Positions 17,989 to 27,058 of a stretch of DNA of 64,000 nucleotides are shown here, one piece after another (the stretch's first letter is position 1; each line of letters opens with the position of its first letter). The translations under genes and the position numbers were made by a program. The notes beneath the pieces were generated by a model, which had not been told where the DNA came from, searched no databases, and saw only the letters and a list, made by a program, of their open reading frames with translations. This DNA is from Sediminibacterium sp. (GTDB lineage Bacteria > Bacteroidota > Bacteroidia > Chitinophagales > Chitinophagaceae), in contig JAEUVE010000016.1 of NCBI GenBank assembly GCA_016786865.1, forward strand, positions 59,941 to 123,940, given 5' to 3'.

Positions 17989-18570
17989 TTATTTTTTCTG
18001 GGTTAGTTTTTTCCGGATCCGACTCAGCGTTTCGGGTGTAATTCCCAGATAGGATGCCACCAGGTTAAGGGGAATGCGTTGCAGAAGTTCAGGACTGGAT
18101 TCAACGAGACGGAGGTATTTTTCTTCGGCAGTATAACTGATGGAGCTGATCAGTCTGCGTTCTTTTGAAATGATATTGTTCTGAAACAGAATTCTGAAAT
18201 ACCGTTCCATCCTCGGCACTTTTACCATCATCTGTTCAAAGCCGTCCAGGGTGATCATAAGCAGTTCTGCATCTTCGATGGCATCGATATTGTAGCCGGA
18301 GGGATCGCCCGATAGAAAGCTGTATATATCCCCCATCCACCATCCTTCCATGGCGAAATGAATAATGTGTTCTACCCCTTTGCTATCTACATTGTAAGAC
18401 CGGAGTACTCCTTTCTCAACAAATACGAGGTACTTGCAGGGTTCTCCTTCCTGCAAGAGGTATTGCCTTTTACGAAGTTTTTTAGGAGCAAAGAACGTCT
18501 TAACCTCCTGCTGCTCTGCCTCGCTAAGGTTCACTTTTTGATTGATATGGGTAAAAAACAGGTCGAACAT
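17989..18570 (-). CDS. Crp/Fnr family transcriptional regulator
   Basis: A cyclic-nucleotide-binding beta-roll occupies about residues 25-120 (LQEGEPCKYLVFVEKGVLRSY...GWWMGDIYSFLSGDPSG). A C-terminal winged helix-turn-helix follows, with recognition segment LNLVASYLGITPETLSRIRKKL near 167-188. No Fnr-type cysteine cluster is present, so it is not an iron-sulfur oxygen sensor. At 193 residues it is typical of Bacteroidota Crp-like regulators. It is divergent from the amylase gene with a short shared spacer and upstream of the reductase cluster, so either could be its target. Confidence 0.87.
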   Translation of the reverse strand: MFDLFFTHINQKVNLSEAEQQEVKTFFAPKKLRKRQYLLQEGEPCKYLVFVEKGVLRSYNVDSKGVEHIIHFAMEGWWMGDIYSFLSGDPSGYNIDAIEDAELLMITLDGFEQMMVKVPRMERYFRILFQNNIISKERRLISSISYTAEEKYLRLVESSPELLQRIPLNLVASYLGITPETLSRIRKKLTQKK

Positions 18571-18623
18571 TCCTGCAAAAGTACGTGCTTAGTTCCTTAA
18601 CTTGTTTCCGGAACCCCTTGCTT

Positions 18624-20444
18624 ATGAAGTATTACTGCCTGATACTGCTTTTTTGTATGGCCTCTACGCTCCTTCTGCCAGCGCAAACGCCTTTTGAAGC
18701 ACCTCCTGCATGGGCAGAAAAAGCAATCTGGTACCAGATTTTTGTGGAGCGGTTTTACAATGGCGACCACAATAACGACCCTGTTCCTGCAAATATGAAC
18801 ACAATTCCCATGAATCAGCTTACTCCCACGGGATGGAAACTGAGCAACTGGACCGGCAACTGGTACGGCAAAGACAGCTGGTGGAAAAAACAGGATGGCA
18901 GCTTCACGGATATGCTGCAGTACCGCAGGTACGGTGGCGATTTCGAAGGTATTCTTCAAAAACTGGATTACCTGCAACAGTTGGGTATAACCGCCCTGTA
19001 CCTGAACCCCATTAACGACGCTCCCTCGCTACACAAGTACGATGCCAGGAACTACCATCATGCAGACATCCATTTTGGCCCCGATCCGGAAGGCGATCTG
19101 GCAATTATGGCGAGAGAAAATCCGGCAGATCCTGCTACCTGGCAATGGACCAGTGCAGATAAACAATTCCTGAAACTGATCCGTGAGGCGCACCAACGGG
19201 GCATCCGAATCATTCTGGATTATTCCTGGAACCATGTAGGCACTACCTTCTGGGCATGGCAGGATGTACTAAAGCAACAGGCTGCATCACCATACAAAGA
19301 CTGGTTTGATATCCGGCAACTAGATGATCCAGCTACTCCTGCAAACGAATTCAATTACCGGGGATGGCTGAACATTCCGCATTTGCCCGAGTTGAAAAAA
19401 ACAAATATCACCACCGAACGAAAAGGCGGCTACCCCTACGAAGGCAATATTTCCGAAGCAGCAAAGCAACATATTTTCACCGTCTCTAAGCGATGGCTTG
19501 CTCCGGATGGCGATACCAGCAGGGGCATCGACGGCTTCCGGCTGGATGTAGCGGATCATGTGGGGCTTGGTTTCTGGAGAGACTACAGGAAATTTATACG
19601 ATCCGTTCAACCCAATGCCTACCTGGTAGGCGAAATCTGGTGGGAAGAATGGCCCGACCGGCTCATGAATCCGGCGCCTTATACCAACGGAACTGTTTTT
19701 GACGCAGTGATGTTTTACCAGGTATACCGGCCAGCCCGATCTTTTTTTGCCAATGTCCACAACCCCATTACCGCAGAACAGTTCAGAGACAGTTTGCTAT
19801 TTCAGTGGAACAGGCTTCGTCCGGAAACCAATCGTGCCATGATGAATGTTGCCTCCACACATGATGCACCCAGACTGCTTTCCTGCTTTTACAATCCGGG
19901 GAAATACAAATTCAGGGCCGGTCCGGCGGAAGATGCCGCTTACCACACCGGCAAGCCCGATGCCGAAACCTATCAGCGCGTTCGGCAGTATCTGGTTCAT
20001 CTGTTCACCAGCATTGGGGCACCACAAATCTGGAACGGAGAAGAAATGGGCATGTGGGGCGGAGACGACCCGGATTGCCGAAAGCCGCTTTGGTGGAAAG
20101 AATTTCAGTTTGAGCCGGAAGAATACAACGGCGTTACAGATCCGGTTGGCTTTAATCAGGAACAATTCAACTGGTACCAACAGCTGATTCGTATCAGAAA
20201 AGCATATTCGGTTCTGGTGAACGGAACCATGGAGTTTATACATGTAAAAGACAAACTGTTGGCGTATCAACGAAAAAATGCAACACAGACCATGCTGATA
20301 TATTTCAATACAAATAAGCATCCTGCCCATTTTTACTTACCAACAAAAAAACAGTACAAAGACCTGCTAACAGGAAAACTGCACCAGCATGGTCGTTTCC
20401 GCTTAAACGGATTACAGTCTGCCATACTGCTTCAGGTACCGTAA
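18624..20444 (+). CDS. GH13 alpha-amylase family glycoside hydrolase, secreted
   Basis: The ATG at 18624 yields a signal peptide (MKYYCLILLFCMASTLLLPAQ). The catalytic (beta/alpha)8 barrel contains the GH13 set: region II GIDGFRLDVADHV (nucleophile Asp, about 310), region III LVGEIWWEEW (acid/base Glu, about 336) and region IV ASTHDAPRL (Asp, about 412), with YLNPINDAPSLHKYDARNY earlier. It hydrolyses alpha-glucans or maltodextrins and resembles neopullulanase/cyclomaltodextrinase types. It is the first plus-strand gene before a long exporter operon, but the gap of about 90 bp leaves co-transcription open. Confidence 0.92.
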   Translation: MKYYCLILLFCMASTLLLPAQTPFEAPPAWAEKAIWYQIFVERFYNGDHNNDPVPANMNTIPMNQLTPTGWKLSNWTGNWYGKDSWWKKQDGSFTDMLQYRRYGGDFEGILQKLDYLQQLGITALYLNPINDAPSLHKYDARNYHHADIHFGPDPEGDLAIMARENPADPATWQWTSADKQFLKLIREAHQRGIRIILDYSWNHVGTTFWAWQDVLKQQAASPYKDWFDIRQLDDPATPANEFNYRGWLNIPHLPELKKTNITTERKGGYPYEGNISEAAKQHIFTVSKRWLAPDGDTSRGIDGFRLDVADHVGLGFWRDYRKFIRSVQPNAYLVGEIWWEEWPDRLMNPAPYTNGTVFDAVMFYQVYRPARSFFANVHNPITAEQFRDSLLFQWNRLRPETNRAMMNVASTHDAPRLLSCFYNPGKYKFRAGPAEDAAYHTGKPDAETYQRVRQYLVHLFTSIGAPQIWNGEEMGMWGGDDPDCRKPLWWKEFQFEPEEYNGVTDPVGFNQEQFNWYQQLIRIRKAYSVLVNGTMEFIHVKDKLLAYQRKNATQTMLIYFNTNKHPAHFYLPTKKQYKDLLTGKLHQHGRFRLNGLQSAILLQVP

Positions 20445-20533
20445 AAGCGGTATAGGAAACAGAAATTTTGCCGCTATATTTAACCCGACAGATTAAATAT
20501 TTATATATCTTCCAAAATATAAACTGAACTACA

Positions 20534-21058
20534 ATTAAACAACCCTGCTATATAACATCTTACCTGAGAGTAGGCCGTCTGCTCTATTATTCATTAGTCC
20601 TGTTCATACTGGAAGCCTGGTTTTACTGGATCAAATTAAGTGCAGCATTTGACGCATCTGCTATCCCATGGGTATTGTTCTGGACTTATAGTTTTCTGTT
20701 TTCTTTTGTACATATTTTTCTGGTACTGGCCGACGGATGGTCGAGGTTCCAGAACTACAAACGGGCCAAAGACCAGTTTTTCATTCATGGATTCAACAGG
20801 AAGATTGCACATACCTATATTGGTTCCAAATGCCAGCGCATGGCAGCTGAAGTGGCAGCTGAGGAACTCGGACTCGAGAAACAGGTAAAAGCATATTATG
20901 CAGAAATGGGCGTTAAGTGGTACCATTATATTCCCTACTTCATGATCCGGGAACCCCTGTTCCTTTTTAAGAAGAAATTCTGGTCGCGGACTTTTCTCGA
21001 AAAAAATTATACCCCAAAATTTGATTACAGTACCGTTCAACCCGTTTTTCAGGTATGA
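20534..21058 (+). CDS. Two-helix membrane protein with non-AUG start
   Basis: An open frame from 20528 to the stop at 21058 encodes two strong membrane helices (LLYYSLVLFILEAWFYWI and FWTYSFLFSFVHIFLVLADGW) and a basic soluble tail (FFIHGFNRKIAHTYIGSKC...). There is no ATG in this frame until late in the soluble domain; a TTG at 20675 would cut off helix 1. I place the start at the ATT at 20534, with CTG 20564 as an alternative. The stop overlaps the ABC ATPase start by 4 bp, which strongly supports a real, coupled gene. Function unknown; probably a partner of the ABC transporter. Confidence 0.65.
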   Translation: MKQPCYITSYLRVGRLLYYSLVLFILEAWFYWIKLSAAFDASAIPWVLFWTYSFLFSFVHIFLVLADGWSRFQNYKRAKDQFFIHGFNRKIAHTYIGSKCQRMAAEVAAEELGLEKQVKAYYAEMGVKWYHYIPYFMIREPLFLFKKKFWSRTFLEKNYTPKFDYSTVQPVFQV

Positions 21059-21912
21059 TCATCTCCGGAAATGATTTAAGCAAGTCGTACAACCAGCTAA
21101 AAGTACTGGATCAGGTGAGCATTCATTGTGCAGCCGGTGAAATCTGTGGTTTGCTGGGTGCGAACGGGGCAGGCAAAACCACCCTTTTTAAAATACTTCT
21201 TGGATTGGTTACTCCGGACAGCGGAACTGTTTCCATTCAGGGAACCGGAAAGAAAAAGATCGGAGGAATTATTGAAGGTCCTGCATTGTACGAGTACCTA
21301 AACGCCTACGACAACCTGAAAATATTCGGCAGCGTACAAGGCGTGGATGTTTCCAAAAAAGCACTGCAAGCCTGTCTGGAAACCGTGGGATTACCACTGA
21401 ACAGGCTCGACCCCGTCCGCAATTTTTCGCTGGGAATGAAACAAAGACTGGGCATTGCCATTGCCCTGCTCAACAATCCCTCCTGTCTGATACTGGACGA
21501 GCCCTTCTCCGGTCTGGACCCGATGGGAGTGGCTGCATTGCGCAACCTGATTGTAGAACTTGCAGGCCAACAGCAACTGGCCATTATTCTTTCTTCGCAC
21601 ATCATAGAGGAACTCAGTAAAATAAGTCATACCCTTTATGTAATTAAAGAAGGCCGGATGGTTAACCGGGGTCCTGCGCAACAACTGATCAATGCCAATA
21701 CCACCATGTATACCATCTGTGCAGATCATATTGAAAGTTCACTGGCCCTCAAAGCATATAAAGTGCGTTTCAAAGATTCTGCTGCGCAAATACAAATTAC
21801 CCACGACCGGGTACCTGAACTGATTTATCAGTTACACGAAGAAGGCATTTATATAACTTCCTGTATCCCCGAACTGGATATGAAAAAATTATTTGAAACT
21901 CCCGCCCTATGA
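21055..21912 (+). CDS. ABC transporter ATP-binding protein (ABC-2 exporter)
   Basis: The 285-residue ATPase shows Walker A GANGAGKTT near residue 35, an ABC signature NFSLGMKQRL near 122, Walker B CLILDEPFSGLDP near 143 and the H-loop SSHIIEE near 180. It belongs to the CcmA/YadG-like class that drives ABC-2 type exporters or, in some cases, drug or peptide immunity systems. It overlaps the preceding small gene by 4 bp and the following permease by 4 bp, so the three form a translationally coupled set. Confidence 0.93.
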   Translation: MIISGNDLSKSYNQLKVLDQVSIHCAAGEICGLLGANGAGKTTLFKILLGLVTPDSGTVSIQGTGKKKIGGIIEGPALYEYLNAYDNLKIFGSVQGVDVSKKALQACLETVGLPLNRLDPVRNFSLGMKQRLGIAIALLNNPSCLILDEPFSGLDPMGVAALRNLIVELAGQQQLAIILSSHIIEELSKISHTLYVIKEGRMVNRGPAQQLINANTTMYTICADHIESSLALKAYKVRFKDSAAQIQITHDRVPELIYQLHEEGIYITSCIPELDMKKLFETPAL

Positions 21913-22739
21913 AAGCGCTGATTCAGGCAGAACTATACAAGCTGCTCCGGCAGAGCAAAACATGGTATGCCCTGGCTGCCCTGATGTTGATAGAAGGAGT
22001 CATTTTATTCAGCGCCTATTTCCAGGGTAAAAACATCCTCGACATTTTACTCGAGAACCTGAAAAGATCTTTTTATTTCGAAGGTTCATTGTTGAACGGA
22101 AATCTGTTGGTATACCTGATTTTAAATACGCTCTGGTTTCATCTGCCCCTGATCCTTATGATCATTGTATCGGGTAGCCTTACAGCCGAATACAAGGATC
22201 GTACCCTGCAAACGATGCTGTTGCAACCGGTGAGCAAATGGAAATTCATATTGAGTAAATACATTGTTGCAATCGGATTTACCCTGTCTGTGGTGATGTT
22301 GCTGGCGCTGACCTCTTTTACCCTATCCTACAGCCTGTTTGGGAAGGGCGACCTGATCGTGTACCTCAACACCCTTAATTTTTTTCCATCCGGAGATGCA
22401 TTTGTTCGTTTACAATATGCATTTGTTTCAGGCGCCCTGTCGATGATCTTCTTTTCGGTAGCCAGCCTTACCCTGGCAGTGATATTCAGAGAAGCTACTA
22501 AAACCTGGATCGTATCTGCCTTGTTCCTGATCCTGAGCAACCTATTGCTGAAAGTGGATTTTGGCAACCACCTTTTTAACAGGATATTTTTTGCCAAGCT
22601 CAACGATACCTGGCAAAACTTCTTTTATTTCAACATCAACTGGACCATGGTTTATACCAATTCACTCTTGCTCTGTGGATACAGCCTGCTGTTCATGGCC
22701 ATTGGCATTCTTCTGTTTCACAAAAAAGATATCGGATAA
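21909..22739 (+). CDS. ABC-2 type transporter permease
   Basis: The 276-residue protein has six hydrophobic segments. The first is YALAALMLIEGVILFSAYF near residue 20, a central group includes LPLILMIIVSGSLTAEYKDRTLQTML, which is the cytoplasmic coupling motif of ABC-2 permeases near 75-100, and the last ends just before HKKDIG. It pairs with the adjacent ATPase to export a substrate. Its stop overlaps the next start (TAATG). The substrate is not evident. Confidence 0.87.
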   Translation: MKALIQAELYKLLRQSKTWYALAALMLIEGVILFSAYFQGKNILDILLENLKRSFYFEGSLLNGNLLVYLILNTLWFHLPLILMIIVSGSLTAEYKDRTLQTMLLQPVSKWKFILSKYIVAIGFTLSVVMLLALTSFTLSYSLFGKGDLIVYLNTLNFFPSGDAFVRLQYAFVSGALSMIFFSVASLTLAVIFREATKTWIVSALFLILSNLLLKVDFGNHLFNRIFFAKLNDTWQNFFYFNINWTMVYTNSLLLCGYSLLFMAIGILLFHKKDIG

Positions 22740-23389
22740 TGAAGTGGAGATTACTAATATGGATTTGCTTGTACTGTTTTACTGCAAAGGCACAGGGCAT
22801 TGATCCGGATTTGCTGAAAATAAAACAGCGCATGGATTCCATTCTACAGTTCTCCGCCAATCTGAAACTGAATGTAGACATCGATTTTATCAACATGCCG
22901 GCTAAATATGCCCGAATGAATTATACTAAGGGTAAACCGGTAAAATTTTCCTCAGAAGACTTTGTGATGATTCCCAAACGAGGACTGGATTTTTCGCTCA
23001 ACAGCCTGATGGAGTTTCCCTTTATCACTGTTCCAAGAGGCGAAGCCATCCGGAACGGGAGAAAATTCAAAGCCATCAACATTATCCCCACCGATCAACG
23101 GGCCGATTTTTCCATTGCCCTGCTCCTGCTCGATCTGCAGCACAACCGGGTAGCCGAAACAGAAATCAATACCAAAAAAGACGGAGCCTACAACCTGTTA
23201 CTTCAATATGAGAATAGCTCTAAAATACTTCCCTCTCAGGTAGAAGTGAATTTTGAAATTGAAAAAATCCGCATCCCACTCAACTTTATGGGAAAAGATA
23301 CCGATATTGACAGGAAGAAGATGCGGTCCGAAGGACCTAAGTCGGGTAAAATATTCTTGCAAATCAGCAATTATCAGATCAGGTACTGA
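22739..23389 (+). CDS. Secreted protein of unknown function in an exporter operon
   Basis: A signal peptide (MKWRLLIWICLYCFTAKAQG) opens this 216-residue protein. The mature part is mixed alpha/beta with several charged strands (for example VDIDFINMPAKYARMNYTKG and VEVNFEIEKIRIPLNFMG). No motif is recognisable to me. Its start overlaps the permease stop by one base (TAATG) and its stop overlaps the next start (TGATG), so it is certainly co-translated with the exporter. A periplasmic accessory role is inference. Confidence 0.75.
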   Translation: MKWRLLIWICLYCFTAKAQGIDPDLLKIKQRMDSILQFSANLKLNVDIDFINMPAKYARMNYTKGKPVKFSSEDFVMIPKRGLDFSLNSLMEFPFITVPRGEAIRNGRKFKAINIIPTDQRADFSIALLLLDLQHNRVAETEINTKKDGAYNLLLQYENSSKILPSQVEVNFEIEKIRIPLNFMGKDTDIDRKKMRSEGPKSGKIFLQISNYQIRY

Positions 23390-24669
23390 TGCAATATGCT
23401 AAACAATACAATATGGATAAGCGCAGCTTTCTAAAGACATTTACACTGGCAGGACTTGCCGCTCCGCTGAGTAGTAGCGCACTGGAAAAATGGATGGATT
23501 CTGCAGCAGGTATTCCTGCTGAAACACTTGCTGCAGATGAATCCTACTGGCAAGGCATCCGAAGCCACTACCTGCTGAAACCAGACTATATCAACCTGGA
23601 AAATGGCTATTACAACATACTGCCCAAAGAGATCCTGGAAAGCTATATTCAACACATCAGAGAGGTGAACTACCAGGGCGCTTATTATATGCGAACCGTT
23701 CAGTGGGAAAACAAAAAAGCCATGGCGGCTAAAGTAGCTGCACTTACCGGTTGCAGCACGGAAGAATTAATCCTTACCCGCAATACCACCGAATCGCTCG
23801 ATATGATCATTGCCGGATACCCCTGGACAGCCGGCGACGAAGCCATTTTTGCAGAACAGGACTACGGCGCCATGATCCAGATGTTTCACCAGGTAGCCCT
23901 CCGGCATGGCATGGTCAACAAAATATTGTCCATCCCCAATCTGCCTTCCTCCGATGAGGAGATTGTGAACATGTATGCCAATGCCATTACCCCTAAAACC
24001 AGACTGATCATGGTTTCGCACATGATCAATATTACCGGGCAGATCATGCCGGTAAAAAAGATCTGTGATATGGCACATGCCAAAGGTGTTGAAGTGATGG
24101 TAGATGGTGCGCATGCCATTGCCCATATTCAGTTCAAGATACCGGATCTGCACTGTGATTATTATGGCGCCAGTTTGCACAAATGGCTGGCTGTTCCCCT
24201 GGGAGTAGGCCTGCTCTATGTTCAGAAAGATAAGATCAATAAAATATGGCCTTTATTGGCGGAGAACAATGATGTCAAAACCATCAGCCGGCTGAACCAT
24301 ATTGGAACCCATCCGGTGCATACCGATCTGGCCATTCAGAATGCAATTGAATTTTACCAGAAACTGGGACCGGAAAAGAAAGAAGCCAGGCTCCGCTACC
24401 TCCAGCAATACTGGACATCCAAAGTACGCGGTCAGGGTCGGATTCAGGTAAACACACCTGCCGATTCAGACAGGGCCTGTGCCATCGCTAACGTAGGTAT
24501 AACAGGCATGAAACCGTCGCTTTTGGCCGAAGCCCTCCTGAAAAAATATAAAATCTACACTGTGGCCATCGACGGTGCAAATGTGCAAGGATGCAGAATT
24601 ACCCCAAATGTATTTACCACCACTGCAGAACTGGATCAATTGGTAAAGGCCTTGATAGAAATGAGTTAA
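23389..24669 (+). CDS. Exported class V aminotransferase-like PLP enzyme
   Basis: The protein has 426 residues. Near the start is MDKRSFLKTFTLAGLAAPLSS, resembling a Tat signal but with KR in place of the twin arginines. The PLP domain shows TRNTTESLDMI (about 124), VDGAHAIAHI (about 242) with the cofactor-binding Asp and His, and YGASLHKWLAVPLGVG (about 258), whose Lys would hold PLP. This is the isopenicillin-N epimerase / cysteine desulfurase-like fold. Exported enzymes of this class are rare; PvdN of pyoverdine maturation is the known analogue. The substrate is unknown, but the genes around it encode two export systems. Confidence 0.85.
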   Translation: MQYAKQYNMDKRSFLKTFTLAGLAAPLSSSALEKWMDSAAGIPAETLAADESYWQGIRSHYLLKPDYINLENGYYNILPKEILESYIQHIREVNYQGAYYMRTVQWENKKAMAAKVAALTGCSTEELILTRNTTESLDMIIAGYPWTAGDEAIFAEQDYGAMIQMFHQVALRHGMVNKILSIPNLPSSDEEIVNMYANAITPKTRLIMVSHMINITGQIMPVKKICDMAHAKGVEVMVDGAHAIAHIQFKIPDLHCDYYGASLHKWLAVPLGVGLLYVQKDKINKIWPLLAENNDVKTISRLNHIGTHPVHTDLAIQNAIEFYQKLGPEKKEARLRYLQQYWTSKVRGQGRIQVNTPADSDRACAIANVGITGMKPSLLAEALLKKYKIYTVAIDGANVQGCRITPNVFTTTAELDQLVKALIEMS

Positions 24670-24721
24670 ACCCTACAGCAGAATAGCGTACCTTTACTTG
24701 GTAATTTATTCCAATTTGTCT

Positions 24722-25801
24722 ATGAAGCTATTGGTACATACATTGGCCTTGCTGCTATTGGTCTCCTGCAAAACATCAGAAGAAAAAACGAAGCCTGCGG
24801 TAGAAAAAATCACGGAATCGGTTTATGCTTCCGGAGTAGTGAAAAGCCGTAAACAATACCAGGTATTTTCTTCGGTCAACGGACTCATCAAAGAAGTATA
24901 CGTGAATGAAGGTGATCTGGTAAAAAAAGGCGATCCGCTTTTTCGGTTATCCGATCTTACGGCCACTTTAAATGTAGAAAATGCCCGAATCGCTGCAGAA
25001 TATGGTTCAATTTCTGCCAACACGGATAAACTAAATGAAGCAAAAATTGAGATCGAGAATGCCAAAGCAAAAATGGAGAATGACGCATCTCTCGTAGAAA
25101 GACAAAGAGACCTGTGGTCGCAGGGTATTGGCACCAAAAACGAACTGGACCAGCGGGAACTGGCTTACAAGAATTCCTCGAATAGTTATGCTGCAGCAAA
25201 ACTTCGTTACAAACAGGTAGAAAAGCAATTGAATCTGCAGGCAAAGCAAACCAGTAAAGCCGTTGAAATATACAGCAGCACAAAGGGCGACTTTACCGTC
25301 AGAAGCGAATTCAACGGAAGAGTGTATTCCGTAATTAAAAAGCAGGGCGAAATGGCCACACCGCAGGTGGCCCTTGCCCTGATTGGAGAAGCTGATGCAT
25401 TTACCCTGGAGCTACAGGTAGATGAATATGATATTGCACGGATCAAACCCGGACAAAAAGTGCTGCTGAGCATGGACAGTTACAAAGACAAAAATTTTAC
25501 TGCCGTGGTGGAAAAAATCAATCCGGCCATGAACTCCCTGTCCAAATCCTTTACCATTGATGCCGGCTTTGTAATTCCCCCGCCTACCCTCTATCCCAAC
25601 CTTACTACCGAAGCCAATATCATTATTAGTGTAAAAGACAGTGCCCTCACCATTCCAAGAAGTTTTCTTACTGCGGATGAACATGTAATTCTGGAAAACA
25701 AGGAAAGAAGAAAGGTGAAAACCGGATTGAAAGACTATCTCAAAGTAGAAATCCTGAGCGGCATCACCCGCAATGATGTGATTTTTAAACCCGCAGAATG
25801 A
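24722..25801 (+). CDS. HlyD/MacA-type periplasmic adaptor lipoprotein
   Basis: The ATG at 24722 gives a lipoprotein signal (MKLLVHTLALLLLVSC). A biotinyl-lipoyl half motif (GLIKEVYVNEGDLVKKGDPLF, about residues 50-70) is followed by a coiled-coil hairpin (about 80-170, rich in A/E/K) and the second lipoyl half with a beta-barrel (FNGRVYSVIKKQGEMA...). The length, about 360 residues, is normal. It links an inner-membrane ABC permease to an outer-membrane channel. It overlaps the FtsX-like permease gene by 4 bp, so the pair works as a MacAB-like system; no TolC gene is adjacent. Confidence 0.9.
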   Translation: MKLLVHTLALLLLVSCKTSEEKTKPAVEKITESVYASGVVKSRKQYQVFSSVNGLIKEVYVNEGDLVKKGDPLFRLSDLTATLNVENARIAAEYGSISANTDKLNEAKIEIENAKAKMENDASLVERQRDLWSQGIGTKNELDQRELAYKNSSNSYAAAKLRYKQVEKQLNLQAKQTSKAVEIYSSTKGDFTVRSEFNGRVYSVIKKQGEMATPQVALALIGEADAFTLELQVDEYDIARIKPGQKVLLSMDSYKDKNFTAVVEKINPAMNSLSKSFTIDAGFVIPPPTLYPNLTTEANIIISVKDSALTIPRSFLTADEHVILENKERRKVKTGLKDYLKVEILSGITRNDVIFKPAE

Positions 25802-27057
25802 TCAACAAACTGATTATAAGCGTTGCAGAATCCCTGCTGATGGCGCGCTGGCGTCAAACACTGGTGGCAGCACTGGGCGTTACTTTCAGTATTGCAATGT
25901 TCATTGCGTTGCTCAGTTTTATGGCCGGCCTCAACGACTTGCTCGACGGCCTTATTCTGAACAGAACCCCGCATGTACGGATCTTTAACGAAATCAAGCC
26001 CAGCACTTCACAACCCATTGAAAGAGACAGTGTCTATGCCAATGCCCATCATTTTATTCACTCCATTAAGTCGGCCAACAGCCGGCAGTGGCTGTATAAC
26101 AGCGGAGCCATCATACAAGCCCTAAAGAAAGAGGAACAGGTATTGGGACTCTCTCCCAAACTCACGGCACAGGTCTTTTTCAATGATGGATCTGTTGAAA
26201 TAACCGGTGTCATTAATGGTATTGATGTAAATGCCGAGACCAAATTGTTCCACTTCAGCGATTATGTTGTGGCAGGATCGGGTGCAGATCTCACGAAAAT
26301 ACCCAACAGCATTATTCTGGGAATTGAGCTGGCAGGAAAGCTGCTGGCCAATGTGGGAGATGTGGTGGTCATCACCACTTCCAAAGGAGAGCAGTTCCCG
26401 CTGAAAGTAGTGGGTTATTTTCAATCCGGATTAAAAGAGGTAGACCGTACACAGAGTTATGCCACAGTAGGCATGGTTCAAAAAATCCTGAACAAACCCA
26501 ACGACTATATTACTGAAATACAGGTGAAGCTGAAAGATGTAAACCAGGCTCCGGCGCTGGCTAAAAAATTTTCGAAGATTTATGAAACGGATGCAGAGGA
26601 TATCCAGACGGCGAATATGCAGTTTGAAACAGGCAGTTCACTCAGAACCCTGATTTCCTATGCAGTAGGCATTGTATTGCTGATTGTTGCGGGCTTTGGC
26701 ATTTACAATATCCTGAACATGATGATTTATGAAAAAATGGATTCGATTGCCATTTTAAAGGCAACCGGATTTTCCGGATCAGACGTAAATAAGATTTTCA
26801 GTGTAATTGCCTTGAGCATTGGCATATTCGGAGGAATTGTAGGACTGATCACCGGATTCGTACTTTGTTACATCATCGATCATATCCCTTTCAGCACACC
26901 CTCCCTGCCCACGATCACCACCTATCCGGTACACTATAACCCGGCATTTTATATCATCGGAATTGTATTTTCATTGGTTACCACGTATCTGGCAGGATGG
27001 CTTCCTGCAAGAAAAGCCAGTAAGATAGATCCGGTAATCATCATAAGAGGAAAATAG
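25798..27057 (+). CDS. FtsX/MacB-type ABC transporter permease
   Basis: An N-terminal membrane helix (about residues 20-45, LVAALGVTFSIAMFIALLSFMAG), a large periplasmic domain, and three C-terminal helices (ISYAVGIVLLIVAGFGIYNILNM; IALSIGIFGGIVGLITGFVLC; IIGIVFSLVTTYLAGW) give the MacB/LolC topology. The final PARKASKIDPVIIIRGK is the usual C-terminal motif of FtsX-like permeases. It has 419 residues. It probably works with the adaptor upstream and the ATPase that starts 1 bp downstream, exporting a lipid, peptide or small molecule from the periplasm. Confidence 0.9.
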   Translation: MINKLIISVAESLLMARWRQTLVAALGVTFSIAMFIALLSFMAGLNDLLDGLILNRTPHVRIFNEIKPSTSQPIERDSVYANAHHFIHSIKSANSRQWLYNSGAIIQALKKEEQVLGLSPKLTAQVFFNDGSVEITGVINGIDVNAETKLFHFSDYVVAGSGADLTKIPNSIILGIELAGKLLANVGDVVVITTSKGEQFPLKVVGYFQSGLKEVDRTQSYATVGMVQKILNKPNDYITEIQVKLKDVNQAPALAKKFSKIYETDAEDIQTANMQFETGSSLRTLISYAVGIVLLIVAGFGIYNILNMMIYEKMDSIAILKATGFSGSDVNKIFSVIALSIGIFGGIVGLITGFVLCYIIDHIPFSTPSLPTITTYPVHYNPAFYIIGIVFSLVTTYLAGWLPARKASKIDPVIIIRGK

Positions 27058-27058
27058 T

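Noticed and set aside
20640..20888. ORF in another frame over the two-helix membrane gene
   Set aside because: It starts at GTG and has no overlap coupling with the ABC gene; the other frame has membrane topology and the 4-bp ATGA overlap.
24670..24721. Upstream TTG start for the adaptor lipoprotein gene
   Set aside because: The ATG at 24722 gives a proper lipoprotein signal; the extension would add polar residues before it.
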